Source: Paraburkholderia elongata (GTDB taxonomy: Bacteria > Pseudomonadota > Gammaproteobacteria > Burkholderiales > Burkholderiaceae). Taken from it: a stretch of DNA of 42,944 bases. This document shows positions 8,344-17,638 of this stretch, one piece after another (position 1 is the stretch's first letter; every line of letters begins with the position of its first letter). The position numbers were made by a program, and so were the translations under genes. Location: contig NZ_WOEZ01000188.1 in NCBI RefSeq assembly GCF_013177735.1, positions 1 through 42,944 of the forward strand, in the 5' to 3' direction. The notes under the pieces were generated by a model, which saw only the letters and a list, made by a program, of their open reading frames with translations, was not told where the DNA came from and did not search any database.

Positions 8344-8403
8344 GGACGGGGAACGCGCTCCGAAGTAGTTGAAAATACGGGGCGTGCCGTTCCCGTACCG
8401 TCC
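8344..8403. terminator. Large inverted repeat between converging genes
   Basis: GGACGG and GGAACG (8344-8355) are mirrored by CGTTCC (8388-8393) and CCGTCC (8398-8403), giving two 6-bp stem blocks with a 4-nt bulge and a loop of about 32 nt. It sits between the stop codons of the small protein (8340) and the efflux lipoprotein (8412), so a bidirectional transcription end is plausible. There is no T-run. Confidence 0.35.
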
Positions 8404-8411
8404 AGAGGCGG

Positions 8412-9881
8412 TCAATTAGCGCTGCGTTCCATTGCTGTCGCGACGAGCGCAGGCGCTGAAGCCGCTTGAGCGAGTTCATCGCTCGACCATCCGCCGCCGA
8501 GCGCATGCAGGAGTTGCACATTCGCGCTCAGCTGGCGTGTCTGGATATCGAGCACGCTGCGTTGCGCCTCGAGTGCGACGGTCTGCGCCTGCACGACATC
8601 GAGGTAACCCACTGTGCCTTGGCGATATTGGCGTAACGCGAGGTCGACCGAGTACTGGGCGGCGTTTGCTGCATCCCGTTGCTCACTAAGCGCAGTGCCG
8701 AGATACGACAGCAGGGCAAGGTTGTCTTCAACCTGCTGGAATGCAGACAGCACGACGCCGCGGTAACGTTCTCCCGCTTCTTCGGTTGCCGCCTTGGCGG
8801 AAACGAGTTGCGCACGACGGTACCCGCCGTCGAACACGTACTGCACAAGCTGCGGGCCGACCGCCCAGAACAGATTGGGCGCGCTAACCAGACCGGCGTA
8901 GGCTGCGCTTTGCACACCACCCTGCAAGCTGAGCATGATGTCCGGGAAGTAGGCCGCCCGCGCGACGCCAATTTTTGCGTTGGCCTCGGCCACCCGGCGT
9001 TCCGCTGCAGCGACGTCGGGCCGTCGCTGCAGCAGCGTCGAGGGCAGGCCGGTTGGAATCGCCGGCAACGCGATGGCGGCGGTCTGGGGCGGCAGGCTGA
9101 ATTCGGACGCGGAGGCTCCGACCAGGACCGCGATCGCATGTTCAATCAGAGCCCGTTGCGCCAGGTTCTGCGACAGCTGCGACTTCGCCGACGAAAGTTG
9201 CGTTTGCGCTCGGGAAACGTCGAGGCCCGACACAATCCCACTGTTGTGCAACGTTTCCGTGAGTTGCAGGGCCTTCGCATACGCCACGACAGTCTCGTTC
9301 AACAGCTCGGTTTGCTGGTCGAGGCCGCGCAAGCGGAGGCAACTGTCCGCCAGTTCGACCTGCAGGCTCAGCCTGACCGAGGCCAGATCGGCCTTGGTCG
9401 CCTGCGCCTCGTCCTTGCCGGCCACCACAGAGTCGCGCACGCGACCCCAGAGGTCGAGGTCGTAGTTGATTTCGCCGCCAAGCGTGACGGAGTTGTAGTC
9501 GTTCGGGCCGCCCACGCGCAACGGCCGGCTGTCGGACTGGCGATCGCGCTGCGGCACGGCGCTCGCACTGATCGACGGGTACAGACCCGACTCGACCTGC
9601 GCCACGAAAGCCTGCGCTTGCGCATAGTGCGCGTACGCCGCGCGCAAATCGGTGTTGTTTGCCAGCAGGCGGGCTTCGAGATCGTCGAGCTGTGCGTCGC
9701 CATACATCTTCCACCAGCCGTTGCGGTCTATCCGGTCGGCGGGCTGTGCCGTGGTCCACGGGCCAACCGTCTTGTATTGCGCAGCGATTGGCGTCGGCGG
9801 GACCTGATATTGCGGCGCGAGCGAGCAGGCGCAGAGCGCGACGACGCTCGCGAGAAGCGCCGGAAGTCCATACTTAACCAT
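8412..9881 (-). CDS. Outer-membrane efflux lipoprotein, NodT/OprM family
   Basis: 489 residues. The N-terminus is a lipoprotein signal (LLASVVALCACSLAPQYQVP), with the second cysteine of CAC the likely lipidated residue; the PQYQVP segment right after it is typical of NodT-type proteins. Two outer-membrane-efflux repeats follow (about residues 70-260 and 280-465), including RRPDVAAAERRVAEANAKIG and a C-terminal repeat with QAQTVALEAQR. It forms the trimeric outer-membrane channel of an RND tripartite pump. The start at 9881 overlaps the end of the adaptor gene by 8 bp, suggesting coupled translation. A longer frame to 9914 would place the signal sequence internally. Confidence 0.9.
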   Translation of the reverse strand: MVKYGLPALLASVVALCACSLAPQYQVPPTPIAAQYKTVGPWTTAQPADRIDRNGWWKMYGDAQLDDLEARLLANNTDLRAAYAHYAQAQAFVAQVESGLYPSISASAVPQRDRQSDSRPLRVGGPNDYNSVTLGGEINYDLDLWGRVRDSVVAGKDEAQATKADLASVRLSLQVELADSCLRLRGLDQQTELLNETVVAYAKALQLTETLHNSGIVSGLDVSRAQTQLSSAKSQLSQNLAQRALIEHAIAVLVGASASEFSLPPQTAAIALPAIPTGLPSTLLQRRPDVAAAERRVAEANAKIGVARAAYFPDIMLSLQGGVQSAAYAGLVSAPNLFWAVGPQLVQYVFDGGYRRAQLVSAKAATEEAGERYRGVVLSAFQQVEDNLALLSYLGTALSEQRDAANAAQYSVDLALRQYRQGTVGYLDVVQAQTVALEAQRSVLDIQTRQLSANVQLLHALGGGWSSDELAQAASAPALVATAMERSAN

Positions 9882-11061
9882 GTGCCGCTGCCTTCTTGTC
9901 GGTCGCCGTCGCAACTTGCACGTTGTCGCCGTCAGCGAGTCCGTCGGGCGGTGTATCGATCACGCGATCGGTTGCGGCGAGCCCTGAGCCGATCTCCACT
10001 GAGTCGCCCAGGTCGCGGTTGATCTTCACCTGTTTGAACAACACGTGACCGTTTGCACCAAGCGTGGCGACCACGACGCCGCGGCTATCGAAGACGAGCG
10101 CGCTGGCCGGTACACGGACTGAATCGGCGGAGGCGGGCAACGAGAATTTCAGGCTGGCGAACCCACCCGGCAGCAGCTTGCCGTTAGCGTTGTCAACCAG
10201 CAGTTGAACCAGCGTCGTTCCCGAACTCGAATTGACCGAGCCTGCCGCTGCAACCACGCGCGCAGTGAACTGCTGGTCGGGATACTCGGGGACGGTCAGG
10301 ATGGCGGTCGTGCCGTCGTGTATCGTCGGTGCGTAATTCTGCGGCACCTGGACATACACGCGTAACTGCTTGACGTCGGAGACCGCGAACAGCTCCTGTC
10401 CTACCCCGCCGCTGCCGGCGTTGACCAACGCGCCGACGTCGGTATCGCGGGCGGTCACCACGCCGTCGAATGGCGCGACGATGCGCGCGAAGGCTTTGGT
10501 GGCGACGAGGCGGTCGACGTTGGCCTTCGCGGCCGCTACGATCGCCTCCTTGGCGGTGTAGTCAGCGGTGCGTTGGTCGACATCCTGCTGGGCGACGGAA
10601 TCCGTGCCGCTTAGCGCTTCCCAGCGCTTCGCCGTGGTACCCGCAACTAACGCATTCGCCTGCGCACTCTGGAGGTCCGCGCGCGCCTGCAATAGCTGCT
10701 GGTCAAGCTCGGGCGTTTCGATTTCGGCGAGTACCTGGCCCGCTTTGACGGGCGCACCGATATCGACACTCCATGATTTCAGATAGCCGCTGACCTGCGC
10801 GAAAATCGGCGCGCGCGTAAACGCTTCGAGACGGCCGGGCAGTTGCAGCGAGGGGCCGTTGGCGTCGCGCAAGGGCTGGATCAGGTTGACGGTCGGCACG
10901 GCCTGGGCGTCGGTCCAGGTTTTCAGCTTGCGGGCATCGGCGGCTCGCAGTGTGACGCCGGCAGCGACGATGCCTAAGGCGACCAGCAGGCCGACCACGC
11001 CTGCTACCAGAAGCGGGCGGCGCGATGGTGTATTAGTGGGAAAAGTAGATTCAGACGACAT
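9874..11061 (-). CDS. RND efflux periplasmic adaptor (membrane fusion protein)
   Basis: 395 residues. One N-terminal membrane anchor (LLVAGVVGLLVALGIVAAGV) is followed by the lipoyl/hairpin region (APIFAQVSGYLKSWSVDIGA, AGQVLAEIETPELDQQLLQA), an alpha-hairpin and a beta-barrel domain containing IVAPFDGVVTARDTDVGALV. No lipobox is seen, so it is anchored by the membrane helix. It links the RND permease to the NodT-type channel. The start at 11061 has GGGAGG upstream and overlaps the permease stop by 11 bp. The substrate cannot be inferred from this subunit. Confidence 0.92.
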   Translation of the reverse strand: MSSESTFPTNTPSRRPLLVAGVVGLLVALGIVAAGVTLRAADARKLKTWTDAQAVPTVNLIQPLRDANGPSLQLPGRLEAFTRAPIFAQVSGYLKSWSVDIGAPVKAGQVLAEIETPELDQQLLQARADLQSAQANALVAGTTAKRWEALSGTDSVAQQDVDQRTADYTAKEAIVAAAKANVDRLVATKAFARIVAPFDGVVTARDTDVGALVNAGSGGVGQELFAVSDVKQLRVYVQVPQNYAPTIHDGTTAILTVPEYPDQQFTARVVAAAGSVNSSSGTTLVQLLVDNANGKLLPGGFASLKFSLPASADSVRVPASALVFDSRGVVVATLGANGHVLFKQVKINRDLGDSVEIGSGLAATDRVIDTPPDGLADGDNVQVATATDKKAAAHG

Positions 11062-14000
11062 GAGCAGGACCTCCCGAGACGGATGCCGGGGTAGCCGCGC
11101 GCCCGGGGCGCGCGTGCACGATACAAAAAATGACGGGGACGAGGAACAGCGAAGCGGTGGTCGCAAACAGCAGACCGCCGATCACGGCGCGGCCAAGCGG
11201 CGCGTTTTGCTCACCGCCTTCACCGAGGGCGAGCGCCATCGGCGCCATGCCGATGATCATGGAGAGCGCGGTCATGAGCACGGGGCGAAAACGCGTAAAG
11301 CCCGCTTCGAGGGCGGCCTTGAATGGGTCGCCGTGTACGGCAAAACGTTCGCGGCAGAAACTGACGACCAGAATCGAGTTGGCCGTCGCCACCCCCATGC
11401 ACATGATCGCACCGGTCAATGCGGGTACAGAGAGCGTCGTGTGGGTCGCGAACAGCATCCAGACGATACCTGCCAACGCGGCAGGCAACGCGGTCACGAT
11501 CACGAACGGGTCGGCCCACGACTGGAAATTGACCACGATCAGCAGATAGATCAGCACCACCGCACCAAGCAAGCCGAACAACATGCCGGCAAAGGCGCTG
11601 TTCATCGTCTGCACCTGGCCCAGCAGCGCGACGGCCGAGCCCTTGGGCAAGGTGCTGGTGTTGTCGTGCACGATGCGCTGGATATCGGATGCCACCGCGC
11701 CGAGGTCGCGACCCTGGGTGGTCGCGAAGATCTCGACCATGGGCTGGATGTTGTACTGGCTGACAACCTCATTGCTGCTGGTGCGTTCGACTGTCGCCAG
11801 ACCGCCAAGGATCTGGGCGGTGCTTCCGCCGCTGGCCGTGATCGGAAGATTTTGCAAGGCCGCAAGCGAATCGAGGCTGTATTGCGGCGTTTGCATCACG
11901 ATCGGATAAGACACGCCGTTCGAGTTGTTCAGCCAGAACGTGGGCGCGACCTGGCTGGAACCTGCGAGGTTCACCACCATGCTGTTCGTCACGTCGCGCT
12001 CGGTGATGCCGAGCAATTGCGCGCGTGTGCGGTCGACATCGACGTTGAAAGTCGGGTTGCCGTGCGACTGCGCGATCCGCGCGTCGACCACGCCCGGAAC
12101 ATCGCGAACCTGGCGCAGCAGACGGTCCGCGTACGCGAAGTTGGCGTTCAGGTTATTGCCGCGAATCTGCAGGTCGATCGGCGCCGGCGAGCCGAAGTTC
12201 AGGATCTGACTGATGATGTCCGCTGGCGGGAACGAAAACGTGACGCCCGGGAATTCCCGCGGCAATCTCTCGCGCATGATGCGAACATACTCTTCGGTTG
12301 GACGATGGCCTTCGTTCAGCGCGATCTGGATGTCACCGTCCTGCGAGCCGACAGTACCGGTGTTGTTGTACGCGGTATTGATGCCGCTGACCGGCAGACC
12401 CATGTTGTCGACCACGGTACCGAGATCCGCCGGCGGGACGATCTGGCGGATCTCGCCTTCGACATCCGCAAAAATCTGCGCGGTCTTTTCAACGCGAACA
12501 CCGACCGGTGCGCGCACATGCATCAGGATTTGTCCGGCATCGACCGAAGGGAAGAAGTTGCGGCCGAGGAACGGCACCAGCGCGAACGAGAGGGCGACAA
12601 AGCCAAGGAAGCCACTGACGAACGGACGCCGGTGGGTCAGCGCGAGTTCGAGCAACCCACGGTAGGCGCTACGCACCTTTTCAAAGCGCGCTTCGAAGCC
12701 ACGCTGGAAACGCCCAAGCGGACCGGGGCTCCTGGGTTCATGGACGTGCTCGCCCTTTACATGCTGTTTCAGCAGGTATTTCGCCATCGTCGGCACAAGG
12801 GTTCGCGACAGGATGAACGAAGAGATCATCGCGAAGATCACCGCTTCAGCCATCGGCACGAACAGGAAGCGTGCGACGCCGCTCAGGAAGAACATCGGTA
12901 CGAACACGATGCAGATACACAGCAGCGAGACGAACGCCGGCGTGACGATCTGCGCCGCGCCGTCGAGAATAGCCGTCTCCACCTCCTTGCCGTGCTCGAC
13001 GTGCCAGTTGATGTTTTCGATCGTCACCGTGGCATCGTCGACCAGAATCCCCACCGCTAGCGCGAGACCACCGAGCGTCATGATGTTCAAAGTCTCGCCG
13101 AGCGCGGACAGCGTCGCGATGGAGCCGAGGATAGCGAGTGGGATTGAGGTTGCGATGATAATCGTCGAGCGCCAGCTGCCCAGGAACAGCAGAATCATCA
13201 GGCTCGTCAGCACGGCCGCGATCACACCCTCGCGCGCCACGCCGGTGATGGCCGCCCGTACGAACAGCGACTGGTCGCCGATGGGCTCGATCTGCAGGTT
13301 ATCGGGCCACGACGCTTTCCCTGCAGCAAGCCGCTGCTTGATGCCGGAGATGATGCCGAGCGTCGAAACCGAACCGTTCTTGAGCACGGACATCAGTACC
13401 GAACGCCGGCCGTCGACGTGCACGATATTGGTCTGCGGTGGGCTGCCGTCGCGCACATTCGCAATGTCACGAATATAGACCGTGGTGCCATTGGCTGCCT
13501 TGACGGGAAGATCGCCCAAGGCTTTGATTTCCGACGGCGCATTGTTCAGTTGCAGCGTGTACTCGTAGTCACCGATCTTTTCCGTGCCGACGGGCGTGAT
13601 CAGGTTCTGGCCGGCAAGTGCATTGGCGACGTCCTGCGCGGATAAGCCGCGCGCCTGGAGCGCCACTGGGTCGACGTCGATCTGCACCTGACGTGTCTTG
13701 CCGCCGAACGGGTAAGGAATCGCCGCGCCTGCGACCGTCGTGAGAACCGGGCGCACCGCATTCAGGCCAAGGTCACCGAGGTTCTGTTCAGAGAGTCCCT
13801 TGCCGGACAGCGCCAACTGGATGATCGGCACGGTCGACGCGTTGTAGTTCAGGATCAGAGGAGGCGTCGTACCTGCAGGCAACTGCCGCAATTGAGTTTG
13901 CGCGACCGAAGTCACCTGCGCGTTCGCCGTGCTGATATTCACCCCCGGCTGGAAGAAGATCTTGATGATCCCGAAGCCGGCGACCGATTCCGCCTCGATA

Positions 14001-14242
14001 TGCTCGACGTCATTCACAGTGGTCGTCAGCGTGCGCTCGAATGGCGAGGTGATGCGGCCGACCATCTGGTCCGGCGGCAGACCCGTGTACTGCCACACGA
14101 CGCTGATCACGGGAATCTTGATATCCGGAAAGATGTCGGTTGGCGTCCTCATCGCGGACAAAGGACCGATGATGAGGATGAAGATCGCCAGGACTACGAA
14201 GGTGTAGGGTCGCCGAAGGGCGATACGGACTAGGCCGAGCAT
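11051..14242 (-). CDS. RND efflux permease, AcrB/HAE-1-like, lacking the relay lysine
   Basis: 1063 residues with the AcrB layout: an N-terminal helix (RIALRRPYTFVVLAIFILII), two large periplasmic loops, and two six-helix bundles. Helix 4 keeps the paired aspartates of the proton relay (D402 and D403 in GILVDDATVTIENI). In helix 10, where AcrB has the essential K940 in AKNAIL, this protein reads GVATANSILVV, with Ala at that position, so proton coupling must differ in detail. The frame is open 465 bp further upstream, but MLGLVRIALRRPYTF at 14242 is the normal N-terminus. The order permease-adaptor-channel differs from the common adaptor-permease-channel order. No dedicated regulator is adjacent. 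Confidence 0.92.
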   Translation of the reverse strand: MLGLVRIALRRPYTFVVLAIFILIIGPLSAMRTPTDIFPDIKIPVISVVWQYTGLPPDQMVGRITSPFERTLTTTVNDVEHIEAESVAGFGIIKIFFQPGVNISTANAQVTSVAQTQLRQLPAGTTPPLILNYNASTVPIIQLALSGKGLSEQNLGDLGLNAVRPVLTTVAGAAIPYPFGGKTRQVQIDVDPVALQARGLSAQDVANALAGQNLITPVGTEKIGDYEYTLQLNNAPSEIKALGDLPVKAANGTTVYIRDIANVRDGSPPQTNIVHVDGRRSVLMSVLKNGSVSTLGIISGIKQRLAAGKASWPDNLQIEPIGDQSLFVRAAITGVAREGVIAAVLTSLMILLFLGSWRSTIIIATSIPLAILGSIATLSALGETLNIMTLGGLALAVGILVDDATVTIENINWHVEHGKEVETAILDGAAQIVTPAFVSLLCICIVFVPMFFLSGVARFLFVPMAEAVIFAMISSFILSRTLVPTMAKYLLKQHVKGEHVHEPRSPGPLGRFQRGFEARFEKVRSAYRGLLELALTHRRPFVSGFLGFVALSFALVPFLGRNFFPSVDAGQILMHVRAPVGVRVEKTAQIFADVEGEIRQIVPPADLGTVVDNMGLPVSGINTAYNNTGTVGSQDGDIQIALNEGHRPTEEYVRIMRERLPREFPGVTFSFPPADIISQILNFGSPAPIDLQIRGNNLNANFAYADRLLRQVRDVPGVVDARIAQSHGNPTFNVDVDRTRAQLLGITERDVTNSMVVNLAGSSQVAPTFWLNNSNGVSYPIVMQTPQYSLDSLAALQNLPITASGGSTAQILGGLATVERTSSNEVVSQYNIQPMVEIFATTQGRDLGAVASDIQRIVHDNTSTLPKGSAVALLGQVQTMNSAFAGMLFGLLGAVVLIYLLIVVNFQSWADPFVIVTALPAALAGIVWMLFATHTTLSVPALTGAIMCMGVATANSILVVSFCRERFAVHGDPFKAALEAGFTRFRPVLMTALSMIIGMAPMALALGEGGEQNAPLGRAVIGGLLFATTASLFLVPVIFCIVHARPGRAATPASVSGGPAHVV

Positions 14243-14844
14243 GAGAATTCCGGAGCTTGGGGTAAAACGTAAGAGTGTCTTGGTGGAGGCTAGCGCGGCG
14301 TGCGATGACCCGCAGCCGTGTGCTTGTACCTGACACATGCGCAACGAAGAAGGCTGCCTTGGGACAGGTGCCGATGTGTCGCAACGCAACTCAAGCGCGA
14401 ATGTACACAAAGCTCGGCATTTCTGCTGAAGGACAAATGAAACGTCAGGCACGTATGGATGCCGGGTAAGCTCATTTCGCTTTGCCCGCACGTCCCGGGA
14501 ATACCTTGTCGTTGCTGGACAGAGTGATGCCTGGTAAGAACCGGACACAGGCGCACGAGCGTCACTTTCTGCGAAGGCTAAACCGTCAGCGTTTTTTATT
14601 ACCAATTGTTCAAGGGGTCCATGCGTGCCGAGTCGAACAACAACGCAACGGTTACGTTCGTGAAGAGGAATACTAATGTCCACCGCTTCGCAAGCCGACC
14701 TTGACACTCTGAACGCAGTGACGCATCGAAGCAGAGTAACGGGCGATAAAGCGTTGCAAAAGTGACGTTTTGCACAAAACAGTTATGTGCAAAACGGGTT
14801 CAGTCCTGCAGACGCTCGGGTAGCGTAAGTCTTCCTACATGAGC
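14243..14844. other. 602-bp gap without a recognised gene
   Basis: This gap lies upstream of the minus-strand RND operon and downstream of the minus-strand GudP-like carrier. Frames here are open by chance (one in-frame extension of the permease runs to 14707), but none shows a recognisable protein pattern. It probably contains the RND promoter, which I could not place. The notable content is the group of TGCAAAA/TTTTGCA half sites at 14755-14796, listed separately. Confidence 0.5.
14755..14796. repeat. Three-half-site inverted repeat built on TGTGCAAAA
   Basis: CGTTTTGCACA (14766-14776) and its exact reverse complement TGTGCAAAACG (14786-14796) form an 11-bp inverted repeat with a 9-nt spacer. 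A third half site TGCAAAA (14755-14761) forms a second dyad with TTTTGCA (14768-14774). It begins 48 bp past the stop of the minus-strand carrier. It could fold as a terminator hairpin for that gene, but the T-run is poor, and the overlapping dyads look more like a multi-site operator. Confidence 0.55.
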
Positions 14845-16191
14845 CTAGTTCGACTGCATGACCCGGTACGCATCCGGCGCCCGCTTCTTCGGCGGCACGA
14901 TCATTTCGATTTTGCCGACGAGGAAGATATACGAAAGGATGCCCAGAACGGCGACGATCGAGACGTACCACATCGCATAGTGGAAGTTATGCGTGCGCTG
15001 CAGGATCATGCCGAAAACGATGCGCGTAGTAATGCCGGACAGATTGCCGAACAGATTCAGGAAGCCGCCCATCGTACCGATGAAATTGCGAGGAATGACG
15101 TCCGTAAACACCACCCAGCCGAGATTCGCGACGTTGTTTCCGAAAAAGGCCAGCGAAAGGATCCCGATCGCGATGACGGGCTGGTTCTCGAAAAAATTGA
15201 CGGTGACGATCATGGCCGTCAACACGAGGCCAACGATCACCGGCGTCTTGCGCGCGACCGTGACCGATTTACCCCTTTTCAGGAGGCTGTCACTGAGGAA
15301 GCCGCCCGCCAGCATGCCGACCATCGCCATGAGATAGGGAATGGATGCGCCCAGTCCCGCTTTGGAAAGCGTGAGATTCAATGCCTTTTCGAGGTAGACG
15401 ATGAACCATGTCATGAAGAAGATCAGCGTCGAGTTGTAGGCGAACTGCGTGATGAACAGGCCCCAGACAGTTTTGTTCTTGAGGAAGTACAGGACGTCGT
15501 CTCTCTCAACCACGGTGCTGACCGTGGATTGATCCTGAGATCCGTAGCCACCACCGGCCTTGATAAGGTCGAGCTCGGCCTGACCGGTTTTCCTGCTGTC
15601 TTTGGGGTCACGATAAACGATCAGCCAGTAGACCCCAAAGACGATCCCCGCTCCACCCGTTGCATAGAACACCATTTGCCAGCCGTAACGGCTCGTCAGA
15701 AAAGTCAGGACGGGCGTGAACAATGCAAGACCCATGTATTGCGAACTGATATAGGTCGCCGTCGCCCGTGCGCGTTCGTTCTTCGGAAACCAGTTCGCGA
15801 CGATCTTCGTATTCGAGAGATACGACGGCGCTTCAGCGAGGCCAATCAGGGCCCGGCAGACCAGCAGCACCGCAAACGAGGCGCCGAGGGTCGCGAAAAG
15901 ATGATGGGATGCAAAGCCCATCGCGAACGTACATGTGCTCCAGATGACTATTGCACTGCCGTATAGAACCCTCGATCCGATTCGATCAAGGAGATACCCG
16001 ACGGGAATCTGGGCGGCCGCATACGTCCACGTGAACATTGAAAAGAGCAGGCCGAGCTGGGTCGGCGAAAGGCCGAATTCCCCCTGGATCCTGCTGCCCG
16101 CGATCGAGAGATTCGCACGATCCATATAGTTGATGGCCGTGACTACAAACAGTAAAAAGACAATGAAATATCGGGTCTTTGTTGCTTTCAT
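14845..16191 (-). CDS. MFS transporter, GudP/GarP-like (ACS family)
   Basis: 448 residues with about 12 membrane helices. Family landmarks are NYMDRANLSIAG near the N-terminus, the GYLLDRIGSR loop, and LIGLAEAPSYLSNTKIVANW, close to the GLAEAPSFPGNSRIVAAWFP of E. coli GudP. It should import a hexarate-type sugar acid or a similar organic anion with protons. The ATG at 16191 (MKATKTRYF) is preferred to the upstream frame to 16233. It follows a Gfo/Idh/MocA gene by 81 bp on the same strand, so the two probably act on the same substrate. Confidence 0.88.
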   Translation of the reverse strand: MKATKTRYFIVFLLFVVTAINYMDRANLSIAGSRIQGEFGLSPTQLGLLFSMFTWTYAAAQIPVGYLLDRIGSRVLYGSAIVIWSTCTFAMGFASHHLFATLGASFAVLLVCRALIGLAEAPSYLSNTKIVANWFPKNERARATATYISSQYMGLALFTPVLTFLTSRYGWQMVFYATGGAGIVFGVYWLIVYRDPKDSRKTGQAELDLIKAGGGYGSQDQSTVSTVVERDDVLYFLKNKTVWGLFITQFAYNSTLIFFMTWFIVYLEKALNLTLSKAGLGASIPYLMAMVGMLAGGFLSDSLLKRGKSVTVARKTPVIVGLVLTAMIVTVNFFENQPVIAIGILSLAFFGNNVANLGWVVFTDVIPRNFIGTMGGFLNLFGNLSGITTRIVFGMILQRTHNFHYAMWYVSIVAVLGILSYIFLVGKIEMIVPPKKRAPDAYRVMQSN

Positions 16192-16272
16192 GATTTCGCA
16201 TTCAAGATGCCGTCTGGAGGCTCGCCCAAACATGCATTGCCGGCATCGAACACCGGCGATTCGTCGTCCTGC

Positions 16273-17352
16273 TCAGAGTGGGAGTTTTATAACCGCATTG
16301 TTCTGCGTGCTGCGATAGATGGCTGTGAACAGTTCTACGGTCTTCCGGCCGTCCAGTCCGTCGATCAAAGGCTTCGTGCCGTTGCCGACGGCAGTCAGAA
16401 AATCATCTATTTGCTGCTCGTGATAGAAGTACAGGGAATCCGAGGAATTGAAATACTCCGCGTCCGCGTTTCTCCACTCGGCGAGCATTCCTTCTTCGCT
16501 TTTGATCGTCCAGATATCGTTGTAAGGCGGTTCAGTGATGGTCGAGACGCCGGCGATGAACATCGCGCCGCCGTCCGTCTGTACGCCGACCGACGCGCCG
16601 TTATCTCCGTGAATATGGACCTTCCCGTACAACGCAGGATTCTGTGAGTTGCTGACCAGAATGTTGGCAATCGCGCCGCTTTTGAACTTGATGATGGCCG
16701 CCGCGGTGTCTTCGACTTCGATGTAGTCGTGGTTGACGTTCTTCCACACTCCGTAGACCTCATCGATCTCGCCCAGATACCAGAGGAGCAGATCGAGCTG
16801 GTGAGGTGCCGGGTTCACGAGCACGCCGCCTCCTTCGCCAGCCCACGAGCCACGCCAGGGATCGCTTTCGTAGTACTGGCGGTCGCGCCATCCGAGCATG
16901 ACGACGTTACCGATGACAGGGCGGCCAATCTTGCCCGCATCGATGGCCTGCCTGATTCGCATCGCGGACGGATAAAAGCGCCGCTGGCACACGACGCCGA
17001 CCGTACGCCGGTGTTCTTCCGCACATGAAAGGATTGCATCGCAGTCTTCGAGCGAAGAAGCGAGGGGCTTCTCTATGAGAACGTGACAGCCGCTTTTCAA
17101 GGCGGCGATTGCAACGGGAGCATGCTGAGGATGCGGAGTGCAGACGCATACAACGTCGACCTGCGCGGCTTCCACCATCTCTTCGACGCTATCGAACGCG
17201 CGCACACCGTATTGTTTGCCGAAGGCCTTTGCTCGATCGAGAGAGGTGCTGCATACCGCGACGAAGTCCGAGTTCTCGAGGTTCGAGAGCGCCCGGGCAT
17301 GGAAATGACCGACCTTTCCGCAACCGACGATGGCCGTTCTGAGTTTTTTCAT
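16273..17352 (-). CDS. Gfo/Idh/MocA-family NAD(P)-dependent oxidoreductase
   Basis: 359 residues. The N-terminal Rossmann fold starts AIVGCGKVGHFHARAL, and the family lysine lies in HVLIEKPLASS. The C-terminal domain has the NPAPHQLDLLLWYLG segment that contributes the active-site His/Asp. These enzymes oxidise a hydroxyl of sugars, inositols or sugar derivatives in the cytoplasm; the exact substrate is unknown. The ATG at 17352 (MKKLRTAIVG) is preferred; the frame is open to 17469 but without family sequence. It is the first gene of a two-gene unit with the downstream carrier, and an inverted repeat lies 45-66 bp upstream of the start. Confidence 0.9.
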   Translation of the reverse strand: MKKLRTAIVGCGKVGHFHARALSNLENSDFVAVCSTSLDRAKAFGKQYGVRAFDSVEEMVEAAQVDVVCVCTPHPQHAPVAIAALKSGCHVLIEKPLASSLEDCDAILSCAEEHRRTVGVVCQRRFYPSAMRIRQAIDAGKIGRPVIGNVVMLGWRDRQYYESDPWRGSWAGEGGGVLVNPAPHQLDLLLWYLGEIDEVYGVWKNVNHDYIEVEDTAAAIIKFKSGAIANILVSNSQNPALYGKVHIHGDNGASVGVQTDGGAMFIAGVSTITEPPYNDIWTIKSEEGMLAEWRNADAEYFNSSDSLYFYHEQQIDDFLTAVGNGTKPLIDGLDGRKTVELFTAIYRSTQNNAVIKLPL

Positions 17353-17396
17353 GATGATTCGGTGTACGTCGTTAGCTTGAATGCGAGCGAGGCGCT

Positions 17397-17418
17397 GCTG
17401 CCACCGGTCGGTGGCAGC
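17397..17418. promoter_or_regulatory. Inverted repeat upstream of the Gfo/Idh gene
   Basis: GCTGCCACC (17397-17405) and GGTGGCAGC (17410-17418) are exact inverted repeats with a 4-bp spacer, 45-66 bp upstream of the minus-strand start codon at 17352. It may be a repressor operator or a leader hairpin. No regulator gene is adjacent, so the binding protein is unknown. Confidence 0.45.
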
Positions 17419-17605
17419 GCACGATGTCGATCGCGGATTGCGTGACGCGAGGAGTGAAGGGGCATCCATCGGCTTGATTGCACGGCAGGCTCATGACGGC
17501 GCGCCATGGTCAAGTGAAGTCGCTGCAAGCGCAAGTCGACTTCGCGATAGAACTACTGCGATCCGGCCAAGGTGGACATCTCTGTATGACCTGCGATCTT
17601 TCAGA

Positions 17606-17630
17606 GCGGCCGGGGGTCGATCTCGGCCGC
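17606..17630 (-). terminator. Hairpin after the aldo/keto reductase gene
   Basis: GCGGCCG (17606-17612) and CGGCCGC (17624-17630) are inverted repeats, reached 9 bp after the minus-strand stop at 17639. A strong GC stem directly behind a stop codon suggests a transcription end, but no T-run follows. Confidence 0.3.
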
Positions 17631-17638
17631 ATCACCCT

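Noticed and set aside
8679..10022. A 447-codon plus-strand open frame opposite the NodT-type gene
   Set aside because: Antisense shadow with an Arg/Gln/Val-biased composition; the minus-strand gene has clear domains and a signal peptide.
10859..13060. A 733-codon open frame on the plus strand opposite the RND adaptor and permease genes
   Set aside because: It is antisense to two clearly coding genes, and its translation is rich in Arg, His, Asp and Gln without any family pattern, typical of a shadow frame in high-GC DNA.
14243..14707. In-frame N-terminal extension of the RND permease
   Set aside because: The frame is open but the extension has no RND character, and the permease has its canonical N-terminus at 14242.
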